The notes: generated from the sequence alone by a model not told the origin. A DNA stretch of 64,000 bases from Mixophyes australis (GCA_036250195.1 JAVHZZ010000009.1:40081824-40145823); one strand, 5' to 3'. Shown: positions 12,066-23,789, numbered from the stretch's first letter. Program-made: numbers and translations.

Positions 12066-12690
12066 GGGCCTGATTCCTTACTGATCTTATCTTGTGCAGA
12101 GGTTGTGATGAGTATTTAAAAAACAAACTGGGAGATAAGAAATTCACAATTTAACAAGGAATGGAAATATCAAAGACATGCATAACAGAATACACGCATA
12201 CATAACAGAAACTAAGATGCAACAGATCTTAAGCAGTTAGTTCCACATCTTAAGATCCACTTCTTATTTAAAGATAAGAAGGTGTTATGTAACGACAAAT
12301 GTTGGAGGTGCAAAGAGTTTATTTACAAATGTTAAAATTCAATCAATGAAGTGTATATTAATGTATAGAATTCTTGTCACCTTATTATTCGCATTAACAT
12401 TTATATAATTAGATTACATTGGACAAATGATTTTAAAGTGTTACTCAGTTATATCAACACATCTTTTTAATCACTGACATGAAAAATCGTGTAATGTGTT
12501 TGAATTATTGAACTGAGCACATGCGGATACAAATGCATCTAATTCGCTAGCATAAATAAACATGCATATAAATATTATAATTAATATATGCTAAAAAATT
12601 GTGTTCTGACCGTTATAAAATGTGTAGCGTACTCTTCCATAATTGATACATAGGAGAGTACATACAAACTCCACACAGAGGAAGGGCGAG

Positions 12691-12750
12691 TCAGGAATCA
12701 AACTTATAACTCCATTGTTGGAAGATGGATTGGCTAACCACTAAGGCAAC
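12691..12750 (-). repeat. tRNA-like SINE motif (inverted copy)
   Basis: Read on the minus strand it contains GCCTTAGTGGTTAGCCAATC and further on a GTTTGATTCC-like B box, the pattern of a tRNA-derived promoter. It is a degenerate copy of the motif also at 12921, 13498, 17486 and 17916. Confidence 0.5.
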
Positions 12751-12920
12751 GTTCATTTAGAAAAATAAATACATTCTATAGATTAGAGCAAGAAGCTCAA
12801 TAATACAGCGTGTGTGCAACAGATGTAAGAGCTAGATAATAGTACTTCAAGAAAAAAAAAACCAACACAGCCACTCTTCCTTATTACCCAAAAATAAATG
12901 CCAGTTAAGATCAGCACGGC

Positions 12921-12980
12921 TACCTTAGTGGTTAGCGCTTCTGTCTCACAACACAGGCATCATGAGTTTGAATACCAAAC
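12921..12980 (+). repeat. tRNA-like SINE motif
   Basis: CCTTAGTGGTTAGCGCTTCT followed about 20 bases later by CATCATGAGTTTGAATACC, resembling A and B boxes of a tRNA-derived SINE. It is too degenerate for a functional tRNA. Confidence 0.5.
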
Positions 12981-13019
12981 ATGTCCTTAGCATCTGTGCG
13001 CAGCTTGTGGGCTTGAATC

Positions 13020-13670
13020 AACACAAGAGGAACTTTGGGCAAGCCAGCAAGTATTTAATTAGCAATGGGTAGAATTAGGATAGTATTTAGCACATAAGGA
13101 AAGTAATTTGTTTTTTTTATGTAACACACAAACACTTGAGAGCTTTATTTTTACTCTGACCAAAGCTGATCTACAACACGCTCTACCCAAAATATAAATC
13201 TGTTCTCATATTTTAAATGTACCTCCCCCTCAGATGCAACTTTTTTCGGCCAAGGTACATTTTTTATTTATTACAATGTTTTTCATGCAAAAATGATTCT
13301 GACCCACAGGACACATTCATTCACATTATCTGCTTGCTGCATATATATTATTATGAATGGCCTAAGACTTTGGAGGGGACAGGCTCATTTGAGGCTAATG
13401 CAAGTATTGTCTGCGAATCCTTTTTCTCATCTACCGCTTTTATGTTATGTATGTCAGCGTCCCTAAAAATCAATGCAGCCAACACTTGACCACCATGGTG
13501 GCTTAGTGGCTAGCACATCTGCCTTACAGCACTGGGGTCATGAGTTTGATTTCCAACACAGGCCTTATCTGTCTGGACTTTGTGGCCTGAATAAGGGAAA
13601 TAAACTTAACGAAAGAGGAACTTTAAACCTTGACCAAACCATCTTGTGACCCATGCAAAATAAAGCGTAA
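13020..13670 (-). repeat. Decayed Harbinger-type MITE, split by other sequence
   Basis: The part 13070-13235 matches the interior of the MITE at 27581-27892 (GAGAGCTTTATT, AAGCTGATCTA, CTCTACCC, ATAAATCTGT order). The part 13615-13650 (AACTTTAAACCTTGACCAAA) resembles the other half. Intervening sequence includes a tRNA-like motif. Confidence 0.4.
13498..13560 (+). repeat. tRNA-like SINE motif
   Basis: GTGGCTTAGTGGCTAGCACA then GGGGTCATGAGTTTGATTTC: the best preserved A-box/B-box-like pair of the series. Confidence 0.55.
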
Positions 13671-14159
13671 TGTATGTGGTAAATGTGCTATTGTTATTTG
13701 CAAAAGTCACATGAAGCATATGTTTTCCAATTACATTAAAGAAGACACACACACAACCTTTTTTTTTCATATTCAAAATTTAAATGCATCATTTTTAACA
13801 AATACAAAAAATATACATAGGTAAAACAAATTAAATGAGCCATAAAAGTGATTATAAATTAACATATATTTTTTTTCAATTTTTGATATTTTTTTTTATT
13901 GTATTTCTACAGTTTTTTCATTAGTGAACCCACCAACGATGGGTTCCCTTTCTCATTCAAGGTGTTTTCTGGAGCTGTTAAAAACAAGGAAAAAAGAAAC
14001 ACAATTAGCATAGTTAGGTTACTTATTATACATAAATTAGTTCTTGAAGAATTATTTGACGGAATCAGCAGAGGTGTGAAGTGTGATGTAAGTTAAAACT
14101 GTCTGCAAAGGTTAATGGGATGGTAAACACATTAGTAGGCAGAAGACAAATACTTATGG

Positions 14160-14163
<4 letters not shown>

Positions 14164-14209
<46 letters not shown>
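14164..14209. repeat. (TA)n microsatellite
   Basis: About 23 TA units. It makes the Tyr-Ile minus-strand frames here meaningless. Confidence 0.97.
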
Positions 14210-14213
<4 letters not shown>

Positions 14214-14559
14214 AACCACACAAATACCAGCAGACAATGATTATTGGTAAACGATAAAATAACTTCAATAAACATAAGAATCATCTTAATAGATATTAGA
14301 TTGAAAAGCTTCACAACACCCCCATCCCCATAGGAAAAAAAAAAAAAAGACAAACAACACACTTATTAAAATACACATGACATATGAAAATGGAGATGCA
14401 CTGTTATTATGGAACATAAAATATCTTACAAACACAAACTTTTAAAGTGTCTATAAAAGAGTAAACTAAAATATATCTCTCAATACAAATAAAAGACCAC
14501 TATACAAAGCCACACCTGAAAAATGCACTACAGAGTCCTAACCAACTTCAAGTGTGCAT

Positions 14560-16690
14560 GTAGCACACATTCTTCTCCTCTAAAATCAAGGCCATCCGAC
14601 TTGAAATCTCCTCCTCCACTCTCTCTTCCACCCCTCCCACTCTTCTGTCCTCCTCCCCCAACCACCTTCCCCTCCACTCCTTCCGTCCCACCACCGGCGA
14701 GGAAGTCCACTCTCTCATTTCATCCTCCCCCCCACTACCTGTCCCCTGGATCCCATCCCCTCCCACCTTCTTCGCTCCCTTTCCCCCACCACCTGCTCCC
14801 ACCTCGCTCACCTCTTTAATCTCTCCCTCTCCACTGGCATCTTCCCCTCCTCCTTCAAACATGCTCTCGTATCCCCCATTCTTAAGAAACCTAATTTCGA
14901 CCCCACTTCTCTATCGAACTATCGCCCCATATCTCTTCTCCCTTTTGCCTCCAAAATTCTCGAGAGGCTCGTCTGCAGCCGTCTCACCTCCTACCTTTAT
15001 GAATACTCCCTCCTTGATCCTCTCCAGTCTAGTTTCTGCTCCCTCCACTCCACTGAAAATGCCCTGGCTAAAGTCACCAATGGCCTTCTCTCTGCTAAAG
15101 CCAGGGGCCACTTCTCCCTTCTCATCCTCCTTGACCTCTCTGCAGCCTTTGACACCGTTGACCACCCCCTCCTCCTTCACACCCATCAGTCTTTCGGCCT
15201 CTCCGGCCCAGTCCTGTACTGGTTCACCTCTTACCTTACTCACCGATCCTTCTCTGTCACCACCTCTGGGTTTCTCTCCCCCCCGTCCACCCTTCCAGTG
15301 GGGGTCCCTCAGGGCTCTGCTCTGGGACCCTTACTCTTCTCTCTATACACCTCCTCCCTGGGTGAACTCATCAGCTCCTTCGGCTTCAGCTACCACCTTT
15401 ACGCTGACGACACTCAACTATACCTCTCCTCTCCTGATCTCTCTCCCTCCCTCCTCTCTAGGGTGTCCGCCTGCCTCTCTGCCATCTCCTCCTGGATGTC
15501 CTCGATTCCTCAAACTTAACTTTGCCAAAACTGAGCTCATAGTTTTTCCTCCCTCTCATACCTCATCCCCTTCTGACCTCTCCATCACTATCGACAACAC
15601 CTCTATCTCCCCTGTCCCCCAACTTTGCTGCCTTGGTGTCATCCTCGACTCCTCTCTCTCCTTTGGTCCCCACATCCTCTCTCTTGCTAAATCCTGCCGC
15701 TTCCAGCTGCGTAACATCGCTCGCATCCGGCCCTTCCTCTCCCAAGATGCCACCAAATGCCTTATCCACTTTCTGATCATCTCCCGCCTGGACTACTGCA
15801 ACCTCCTCCTCACTGGCCTCCCCCACTCTCATCTCGATCCCCTTCGATCTGTTCTTAACGCTGCCACTAGGCTTATTTTCCTTTCTCGCTGCTCCTCTTC
15901 TGTCTCCCCCCTCTACCTAGCCCTTCACTGGCTCCCATTCCCCTTCAGAATCCTCTTTAAGCTCCTCACACTCACATACAAGGCCCTCGCCAACTCCACT
16001 GTGCCCTACATCTCCACCCTCCTCTCTATTCATGCTCCATGCCGCCCTCTCCATTCTGTCTCTGACCGTCGCCTCTCTTCCCCCCTTATAACCTCCTCCC
16101 ATGCGCGTATCCAAGGCTTCGCCCGCGCTGCACCCTCCACTGGAACAAGCTCCCTCCCTCCATCAGAACTTCCCCTAATCTGTCCCGTTTCAAACGGGCC
16201 CTAAAAACCCACCTTTTTCTTAAAGCATTTCTGTCTCCCACTTAACTTCCTACCTTAACTTATGCATCCGTATCCCTACTCTCCCTCTCTCCCCTGCGTC
16301 TCTCTGTCTGTCCACCCCTCCCCTTAGATTGTACGGTCCTCTGAGCAGGGCCGTCTCTCCTCCTGTTTCCACCACTTCTAACTCTGCTCTCCAGCTACTT
16401 AGCCCTCCTCCTCGAGGGTCCTCCACCCCACGTCCACTCTCGCTCCCTCCTCCCCCCTGGGGGTCTCCCTGTCTTCTGCACCATACTTCTTGGCCCCCTT
16501 CGTTTGCGGATCCTCCCTCCCCCTTCCCCGCCCTCTCTAGCTGTACATTGAGCTTACTGAGTTGCTGTGCTTACTGTTTACTGTACTGTGCTGTCTCCCA
16601 TTGTATTATAATTTGTTTGTCTTTGTACGGCGCTGCGGACGCCTTGTGGCGCCTTCTAAATAAAAATTAATAATAATAATAATAATAATA
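14560..16690 (+). pseudogene. L2/CR1-like LINE, 5'-truncated, broken reverse transcriptase
   Basis: A non-LTR reverse transcriptase runs on the plus strand. In the frame of position 15133 it reads [18 protein letters not shown] (about 14920), [12 protein letters not shown] (motif A, about 15130), [13 protein letters not shown] (motif B, 15301) and [11 protein letters not shown] (motif C with the YADD catalytic pair, about 15390). Near 15500-15519 the frame breaks, and the protein resumes in the next frame as [13 protein letters not shown] and runs to 16204 through CLGVILDSSLSF, ISRLDYCN and LHWLP blocks. The element ends after AAATAAAAATTA in an (AAT)n tail, as L2/CR1-type LINEs do. There is no endonuclease domain, so it is 5'-truncated. 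It lies inside the nested Harbinger-type element, is strongly C/T-rich, and is a dead copy. Confidence 0.88.
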
Positions 16691-16921
16691 GCAGTCTTTT
16701 ATATTACATTGTAATGAGACAAGTATATACAGGTGTATGGCCCACTGTGGTATCAGATGACGAGATCTGATGATGAGTCTATGCAACGCTGGTTATGGAA
16801 ATCTGTTGTTTACTTTTCTACTGATTAAAAAATGTTTGCATTTATTTTTGATTGCAAATTATTCTAATATGCATTAGCATAGACTTTCATATTTTAATTT
16901 TTATAAAACAAAACTTTATGT

Positions 16922-18065
16922 CTGTTATGAAGAAGGTGTGTGAAATTGTTCATTTAATTATGCTCATTAACACTTTAGATTGCCACTAATGCCTGTGTTG
17001 TGTTGTATTTTTGTTTCAATCGTAAGTATGCCTTACTGGCTATTTAAATGAGCTGACAACAGTAGGGTCATGAGTTTCAATTCAGAATGTTTCTGTGGGT
17101 TTACTCCAATGTGTCACTTATATAAGAGTACGCTAGTATATGTTTTGGTGTTTGCTCTGTCTATAGCATTGCATCATGCATGTATATTTATGTTTGTGAA
17201 TTATTAGCCGTTAAATTCGCATCCACAGTTATTTACAATTCAAAATTACACATGACACATTTTTCATTTCGTACAACAAGAGAATGTATGTGTGTAATTC
17301 TTTATTGTTTAACCTTGAACCTTCATGTTGGTAGTAGTGCCTGTGTTGTGTTGTATGTTTTTTTGTAGCACTATAAGCTTAGTTGATGGTTTATGTGCTC
17401 ACATTTATTTTTACCTAAGAGCACTTTCAAACATGGTGCTTCACATTAAAGTCTATTTAATGTATGTAATGCTCAATCAGCATGTTGTCTTCGTGGTTAG
17501 ACAATCCACTTTTCAACACTGGGGTAATGAGTTTGATTCCTGACCCATTTTGTGAAATATGCCTGTATTGCATGCTGAAATTTGTGTAGAGCTTCAACAG
17601 TACCAAATAAAGTGAATCCAAACAAATAGGAAAAAAAACACAGATAAAGGAAAAAAACCTAAGTGCCAAAAAAACAGAAGGCAAAAAATGACAAACATTT
17701 TTAAGTCCAATTATTATTATTATATTATACATCAATGAATTTCCATAGCAAATTATTTAAACTGTGCATCTACCAAAGATTTAAGGGTATAAAAATTCAT
17801 TGTATAATTATTGACATTAATAATAATTATAAAAGAAAAAAAGTTTGTTATGAGAGAAGTTCATGCTCAGCTTTTCGTTCTACTCTATATCATGCACATA
17901 TTGCTTCCATTTGCAGGTTGACTTAGTGGTTAGACAATCCACCTTTCAACAGTGGGGATCTGAGTTTGAATCCTCACTCATGTCCTTCTCGCTGTGGAGT
18001 TTAAATATCGTTTGTGTGGATTTCCTATGTGTCCCTTATACAAGAGTACGTTTGGTTTAAGTTAA
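16922..18065 (+). repeat. Tandem-like duplicated segments with tRNA-like motifs
   Basis: Three related segments follow one another. GCCTGTGTTGTGTTGTAT occurs at about 16991 and 17339. tRNA-like motifs (GTGGTTAGACAATCCAC then GAGTTTGATTCC or variants) occur at 17486 and 17916, with a partial one at 17060. A tail of the form CTTATA(T/C)AAGAGTACG follows at about 17117 and 18035. This suggests local duplication inside the nested element. Confidence 0.55.
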
Positions 18066-18716
18066 CACAATTTATACAAACAAATTTAAGCCTTTATGGC
18101 TTTCATATTTATTATTAGTGTATTATTATCCATTTTTTACGAATATCAAAAAAGGTGTATGCTAAGTATTAGACAGATCAACCACTTTACATTGCAATTT
18201 ATTACAACTGTGCATCCAACATGGTTGTTTTTACAAAAGAGTGCATGTTGTTTAATGTTTGATATAAATCTAAAAAAAAAAAAAAAAATTTGAGTGAAGT
18301 GTATTAAGATGTATGTTGTGCATATTTAGTTGTGAGTTTTTTAAATGAAGAATGCTTTTGGACAGTTTAGTGGTGGTTTTCAGAGCTGCTGTCATAGCTG
18401 CTTTGGACATAAACATGATCCAGAGCTTCCTTAAGTTTAAGCAAGAAGTTAAGAAAAACTCTGAGCATATCCGACGGATTCGGAGGTAAACGCCTACTCT
18501 TCTTAAGTCACTACGATCTCCGCCCATTCCCCTCCCTTTCCCAACCCTTTTCTCCTAAGTGTTGGGAGAACTTCTTAAGTGCAGTTAAGAAGGATTTTCA
18601 GCTTAACTTAAGAAATTCTTAACTTGCGCAACAGAATTTCCTTCTTATCTTCTTTTTCTGGGATTTTCGTAAGAGCTGCAAAAAAAGACAGATAAGATCA
18701 GTAATGAATCAGGCCC

Positions 18717-19611
18717 TTTGTCATGTTCCTCAAACCATTTCTGAACAATGTTTGCAGTTTGGAATGAAGCATTTTCCTGCTGAAAGAGGCCACTGCCATC
18801 AGGGAATGCCGTTGGTATGAAGGTGTGTACTTGGTCTGCAACAATGTTAAGGTAGCTAGTATGTGTCAAAGTAACATCCACATGAATGTCAGGATCCAAG
18901 GTTTTCCAGCAGAGCATTGCCCAGAGCATCACACTGCCTCCACCAGCTTGCCTTCTTCCCTTAGTGCATCCTGGTGCCATCTCTTTCCCAGGTAAACAAC
19001 GCAGATGCACCATTTTTCATCCAAATGTTGTAAAAGAAAATGTGATTCTTCAGACCAGTCCACCTTCTTCCATTGCTCCATGGTAGGTGCATTCGGCAGT
19101 GGCAAGTGGTCAACATGAGCATTCTGGCTGGATTGCAGTAGTGCAGCAAGCTGCAAATTGCTTTGTGTTCAGGACACCTTTCAATCATAGCAAGCATTAA
19201 CTTTTCAAGCAATTTGTGCTACAGTAGCTCTTTTGTGGGTTTGCACCAGAAGTCATTGCTCCCTACGCTCATCAATGAACTTTGGGTACCCATGACCCTA
19301 TCTCTGTTTCACCGGTTGTCCTTCTTTGGACCACTTTTGGTAGGTACTAACCACTGCATAGCGGGAACACACCACAAAACCTTCTGTTTTGGAGAAGCTC
19401 AGACCCAGTAGTCTAACCATTCAATTTGGTCCTTGTCAAAGTCACTCAGATCCTTGCGCTTGCTCATTTTTCCAGCTTCCAATATATCAAATTCAAGAAC
19501 TGACTGTTCACTTGATGCCTAATGTATTCCACTCTTTGACAGATGAAATGGAGATAATCAAGGTTATTTACTCCACTTGTCAGTTGTTTTTAATGTTGTG
19601 GCTGATTGGTG
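18717..19611 (-). pseudogene. Tc1/mariner element, right part (broken transposase)
   Basis: Minus-strand transposase in at least two frames. GRRQAGGGSVMLWAMLCW (Tc1 GGGSVMVWG-type block) and SGLFQQENASFQTANIVQKW (the QQDNAP-type block, second catalytic Asp changed to Glu) lie at 18720-19013. Upstream, HLPWSNGRRWTGLKNHIFFY (the WTDE-type region, degenerate) is in another frame. The right terminus 19587-19611 is the inverted partner of the left end at 11800. The remaining transposase (LTWPSPDLNLIEHL) lies 6.65 kb away across the nested insert. The element is an inactive relic. Confidence 0.87.
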
Positions 19612-20770
19612 TATAATTCTGGATAACTGTGATGATGGTGATGATCCTGTTTTGAGCTGACAGATAACCACTTGATTGCCCATGCAGCACTAAAGTGATA
19701 GCTTTTTGCAGAATCAGGACAGGAGGGAGGTACAGTTGAGAAAAATGATAGTCATAGTCAGCTGACTGTTTTGATATTTCTATATTGTTCATCTTTTATG
19801 TCTTCCAAGTTCCACTGACTTACGATCCCTACCACCAGATACAAATATTATTCTACTACCTTATCTATCAATTGTTCCCCACACCTTTTACATTGAAGCT
19901 CATTTTCTGTTGTTACTTTCTGTACTTTCATTATTCCATCATTACTAATAATATTAATAATTATTATGATGTCATTTAAATGGAATAACTGCATTATAAT
20001 TATGAATATTGTAACATTTGTGTTGATGGTGAAGTGATCAGATATCAATTTTATTATTGTTATTATTCATTTATAAAACACCAACATATTATGCAGCACT
20101 GTAGATTTTAGGGACCATAATACAAACATTAAGTATAATGACATGAAAAGAAAGCAAAGATGGTGCTGCCTAAATCAATTTGTAATCTAGGTGGTGAGTG
20201 AAACAATTGATACTCAAGGTAGTAGAATAACAATTACAGTTGCTGGTTGGTAAAGTTTGTGTGATGACTGGTATTTTTGAGCAACTACTGGTGGCAACGT
20301 AGAGTTTGAATGAGAAGAGAGAGGGGAAGTTGTAACATGAAAGGTGAAGTAGTTGTTGTAGGAAACAGTTGGCTACTGGTAACCGTGATTATCCTTCCTA
20401 TTCTGATACTGGAAATGGGTTTCGTATTTGCTCTGCAGGACCACTTTATTGGTTATCTGAAAGCTCAGAGTAGCTCTGTGCTTAGTATATTTGTTTGTCA
20501 ACAAGCTTGCTACAAGAGACAGAGCCAGAACACTGGATCCACATGTTCACAAAAGTTGTGGTGGAAGTTATGTCACCAAAGCTAGCAGCAGAGTTGTGCA
20601 TCTGTTTTCTTAGTGTGTGGCCATTTATGCAACTGTGGCCATTCAGATCTGTGACCTTTTGGTAGTAATGACTCCTTACCCCTGAAAAGGAGTGACAAGT
20701 GAGGAACGGGTATTCATTCATATACATTAGTGGCGCATTCAAGCAATTGTGTACGGATCCAGACTGAGAG
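19612..20770. other. Non-coding stretch between Tc1 and the Penelope-like element
   Basis: AT-rich with no recognised gene or element. It has ATTATT-rich patches at 19930-20080. The open frames at 20310-20859 lack known motifs. Confidence 0.4.
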
Positions 20771-20904
20771 GTAAAACTCAGAGAACAAATTCTCTTATAT
20801 TCAGCGCATAGTATATTTGAATGTAGAAGTGTAAAACATAAAGAAAGGATCTTGCACACACACAGATATATAAAAAATCTTTGACAAATGTTTATACTCT
20901 TTTG
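20771..20904 (-). repeat. Penelope-like element terminal direct repeat, copy 1
   Basis: Direct repeat, same orientation and same 134-bp length as 24856-24989, with only a few mismatches. Both contain TTATATTCAGCGCATAGTAT and AGGATCTTGCACACACACAG. Penelope-like elements typically carry such pseudo-LTRs in direct orientation around the coding region. Confidence 0.9.
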
Positions 20905-21196
20905 TTGAGTATGTGGAGGTGAATTGTACTTAGCACTATATAGATGGAGGTGGGTCTTACCCTAATCTCTCCCGGTGCATAACTTCATATCCACGTCTCA
21001 GTAGCTCGCAGTGTCCCAAATACCGATAGACCTCTCCAGGAAAATATCTCCCTCGGTGTCAATCCGTCTTCCACTTCAACTTATACAGCTCTCCTCTGTG
21101 GCTGGCGGTGGATGGAACGCAGGTGGACTGTAGCGTTCTATCTGATGACGGAAAGCCGGCGGTTCCAAAAAGACCTCTGAATTCAATACCCGGCGC

Positions 21197-21209
21197 GTTT
21201 CGTCCTCAG
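21197..21209 (-). ncRNA. Minimal hammerhead-like motif in Penelope 3' region
   Basis: Minus-strand CTGAGGA, one C, GAAAC, followed by GCGCCGGG. It keeps the two conserved hammerhead boxes (CUGANGA and GAAA), but stem II is reduced to nothing. Small hammerhead variants have been reported beside Penelope-like elements; whether this one can fold or cleave is unproven. Confidence 0.4.
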
Positions 21210-21437
21210 AAGACTTTATCAAGGATATAGATTATATTCCTTGTACCTCCTTTTGTAGTCATCTTTTCAACCAACTTTATTAGGTATAACAAAAGGGGAC
21301 AAGATTCTACATTATTTTTTTAAAAAGATTAGGATTATTAAAAATTTTCTTAAGAACTTCACTGTTTAAAAAAAGGTGTCTGTGCACAGATCCTATAAAA
21401 ATATGAAAAAAAAGAGACTTGTAAAATGTAGAAATGA

Positions 21438-21854
21438 TTATGACAAGAATGGCCACAAATCAAATTCCAGGTTCAATCCTGCTGGTGCTAAGGTTTTCAA
21501 TTTATAAATTAACTCAGTTTCTATCTTGGACATCACAGATATGTAGTTACCACCTCTCCAGTTATCCAGTACATGTTTGATGCCCAAAAATTTAATTCCT
21601 GCTGGATCCTTATTGTGCTTTAGTAAAAAGTGGTTAGATACACTGTGCGTTGTGGTGCCCTTTTTGATATTGTGAATGTGCTCCATAATCCTTATTCTTA
21701 ATTTCCTTTTCATTCTTCCTATATAGTAGAGGCCACAAGGGCACTCCAAAAGGTATGTGATCCCTTCAGAATTACAAGACATTTTTCCTTTAATGTTATA
21801 TCGTTCCTTAGAAATATTTGATGTATAGGTTAAAATAGGAGCAGTTGAAATCAT
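21438..21854 (-). pseudogene. GIY-YIG endonuclease domain of the Penelope-like element
   Basis: A 138-residue open stretch. After a region with GKMSCNSEGITYLLECPCG comes GLYYIGRMKRKLRIRIMEHI, the GIY-YIG-type core with the conserved Arg and a following EH pair as in Penelope endonucleases. A downstream KIETELIYKL block holds the candidate catalytic Glu. This domain nicks target DNA to prime reverse transcription. It is separated from the RT part by stop or frameshift breaks (between 21854 and 22017) and does not form one continuous protein, so the element is inactive as it stands. Confidence 0.85.
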
Positions 21855-22016
21855 CTTTGTATGTTTGCAACATGAACAATTTGTACAATAATAAAACCCC
21901 TGAGGACTATTGATCGATGGTGGATTTTGTAGAGGTAGATAACTGTGAGTTAGAATATTCTTTTAAATTATCAGCTTTCCTAAATACCATTTTCAGTTTC
22001 ATAGGAATACATTGTT

Positions 22017-23789
22017 TTAAATCTTCATCACATAGAAGAATAGGCCAATATTTTCCAATAATATTTTTAATAATTTTATATTGACTGCTAAAATTAGTGA
22101 TAAAAAAGTGTCAGAGCTCTTTACAGCTCCTTTCTGTTTATATATCATGAGTTCTTCTCTGTTTATCTCTCCAACTTTGTCAAATGCTTCTTTTATAAGA
22201 TGACTATTGTAGTTTCTCTCTAAAAACTGTCCCATTAATTTCTCCCCTTGTTGAGAATACTCCTCCAAGTTCGAACTGTTCCTTCTAATAGTCTATATTG
22301 GCCTGTAGGTATATTTTTAATCCAAAGGGGATGATGATTGCTGTTTGCTGGTAAGAAGTTATTACGATCTACATCTTTGACAAATGTACGCATCATGATG
22401 TTACCTTGTTCTATATAGACTTCTAAATCAAGAAAATGAACCTTCTGTGTACTGGTATTAGCTGTAAATTCCAGATTTACCTCATTCTTGTTTATTTCAC
22501 TGAGGAAAAGATTCACTGTAGACTGATTCCCATTCCATATGAAGAATACATCATCTATATACCTATACCAACAGATAAGGTGTTTCTGATATACCTCATT
22601 AAGCCATATGTTGTCTTCTTCCCATTGTGACATGAAAAGGTTTGCTTAAATTGGTGCGAATCGGCTACCCATTGCGGTCCCTTTTTCATGACGGTAAAAA
22701 AGTCCTTCATGCCAGAAATAATTATCGGTGAGTATGAACTCAATGCTATCCATAATAAATTGTGCTTGTCGACTTTTCATATCTGAATGTTGGCATAACA
22801 TCTGATATGTATGGCTACATCAACAGCCAGCGATATGATTGATGCACGTATATAGTGATTTCACATGTGCCTAAGATATAAGAATCTTTCCACTGTATCC
22901 CATGAAGGATTTGTAACATTTGTGTAGTGTCTCTTAAATAGCTTCTCTGTGTTGTTTCAACTTTCTGCAGAAATGTATCTATATAGCGAGAGAGGTTAGC
23001 AGAGATGGACTGAATGCCTGATATTATCGGGTGTCCTGGAGGATTAGCTATATCCTTATGTATCTTTGGAAGTTGGTAGAAAACAGGTATTCTGGGATTC
23101 TTATTATATATAAAGTCAAGTTCCCCTTTTGCTAATATCCCAACATGGAGTCCTTCTTCTAGGTGCTCATATAATTGTTTATTATACTCTCTAGTGGGGT
23201 CAGCAGATAACATTTTGTATGTGGATGTATCATTTGGAAGGTTTCCTGCATCTTCTAAATATTTTGATTTATCTAAGATCACTATTCCACCACCTTTATC
23301 GGCAGATTTTATCACTATTTCCGTGTTGTTCTTCAGTTCTTTAATAGCTGTTATCTCTCCTTTTGACAGATTATATTTCGTTACTTTGTTGGGTATATTT
23401 TCTATTTCCCCTTCTACTAGTTTTTGAAATGTTTCTATATATGCTCCTTTCATAAAGGTGGGATTGAAACTCAAAGCAGGTTTTAAATCGGTATGCACAT
23501 ACTTTTTAATGTTGATTGAAGCATCTTTAATTGGATTCTTTAAAAAATACTTCTTCAAACAAAGTTTCCTAGTGTATCTATGGTGATCAATATAAGTTTC
23601 AAACTTGTTGAATTTACAATGCGGTGAGAATTTCAAACCCCTATTGAGTACTCGAATCTGATTGTCTGTAAGTGAAACTCCACTTAAGTTGAAGATAGCA
23701 TCTGTTTTTATTGGAAGCTTCTTCTTTTTTCTCTGCTTCGCCCCTCTAACTCCTCTCTTGGTGGGGATTTGTTTTCTTTTTTTTTCCAC
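22017..23789 (-). pseudogene. Penelope reverse transcriptase domain, interrupted
   Basis: Read from 23789 downward, a Lys/Arg-rich N-terminal stretch is followed by VIKSADKGGGIVILDKSKYL (RT fingers, with the Penelope-typical SADKGGG...LDK), VFYQLPKIHKD and PGHPIISGI. The frame breaks near 22815. It resumes with ICWYRYIDDVFFIWNGN, where YIDD is the RT catalytic box (22570-22540), then VHFLDLEVYI and a thumb region, with another frame change near 22268-22235. Coding is therefore in at least three pieces. The reverse transcriptase copied element RNA into DNA at a nicked site. Clear family assignment, clear pseudogene. Confidence 0.88.

Larger units (their letters stand above)
12066..18716. mobile_element. 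6.65-kb Harbinger-type element nested in Tc1
   Basis: The ends are inverted repeats: GGGCCTGATTCCTTACTGAT on the left and, read inward from the right, GGGCCTGATTCATTACTGAT, continuing to CTTATCT in both. A TTT precedes the left end and follows the right end (3-bp target duplication). Removing the insert restores continuous Tc1 sequence. Subterminal regions are rich in CTTAAG/TTAAGAA words. TIR wording and 3-bp duplication point to the PIF/Harbinger group, also used by MITEs at 27.6, 42.4 and 44.3 kb. I saw no Harbinger transposase. The interior holds a LINE, tRNA-like motifs and a decayed MITE-like segment, so it is non-autonomous or gutted. Confidence 0.8.

Noticed and set aside
11648..12147. 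Several open frames on both strands with poly-Tyr/Ile stretches
   Set aside because: They are translations of (TA)n and of the Tc1 relic. The same applies to 14065-14362, 47703-48158 and 52046-52436.
14861..15505. First half of the 447-residue plus-strand open frame
   Set aside because: The true LINE reverse transcriptase in this stretch is in another frame. Only the part after about 15505 of this frame is real coding sequence.
12691..17980. Functional tRNA genes
   Set aside because: A/B-box-like words are present, but no cloverleaf with acceptor stem and anticodon arm can be drawn. SINE-like relics fit better.
21142..21154. Plus-strand CTGATGA-CG-GAAA resembling a hammerhead core
   Set aside because: It is on the strand opposite the Penelope-like element, stem II cannot form, and GAAAG follows instead of GAAAC. 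Probably chance.
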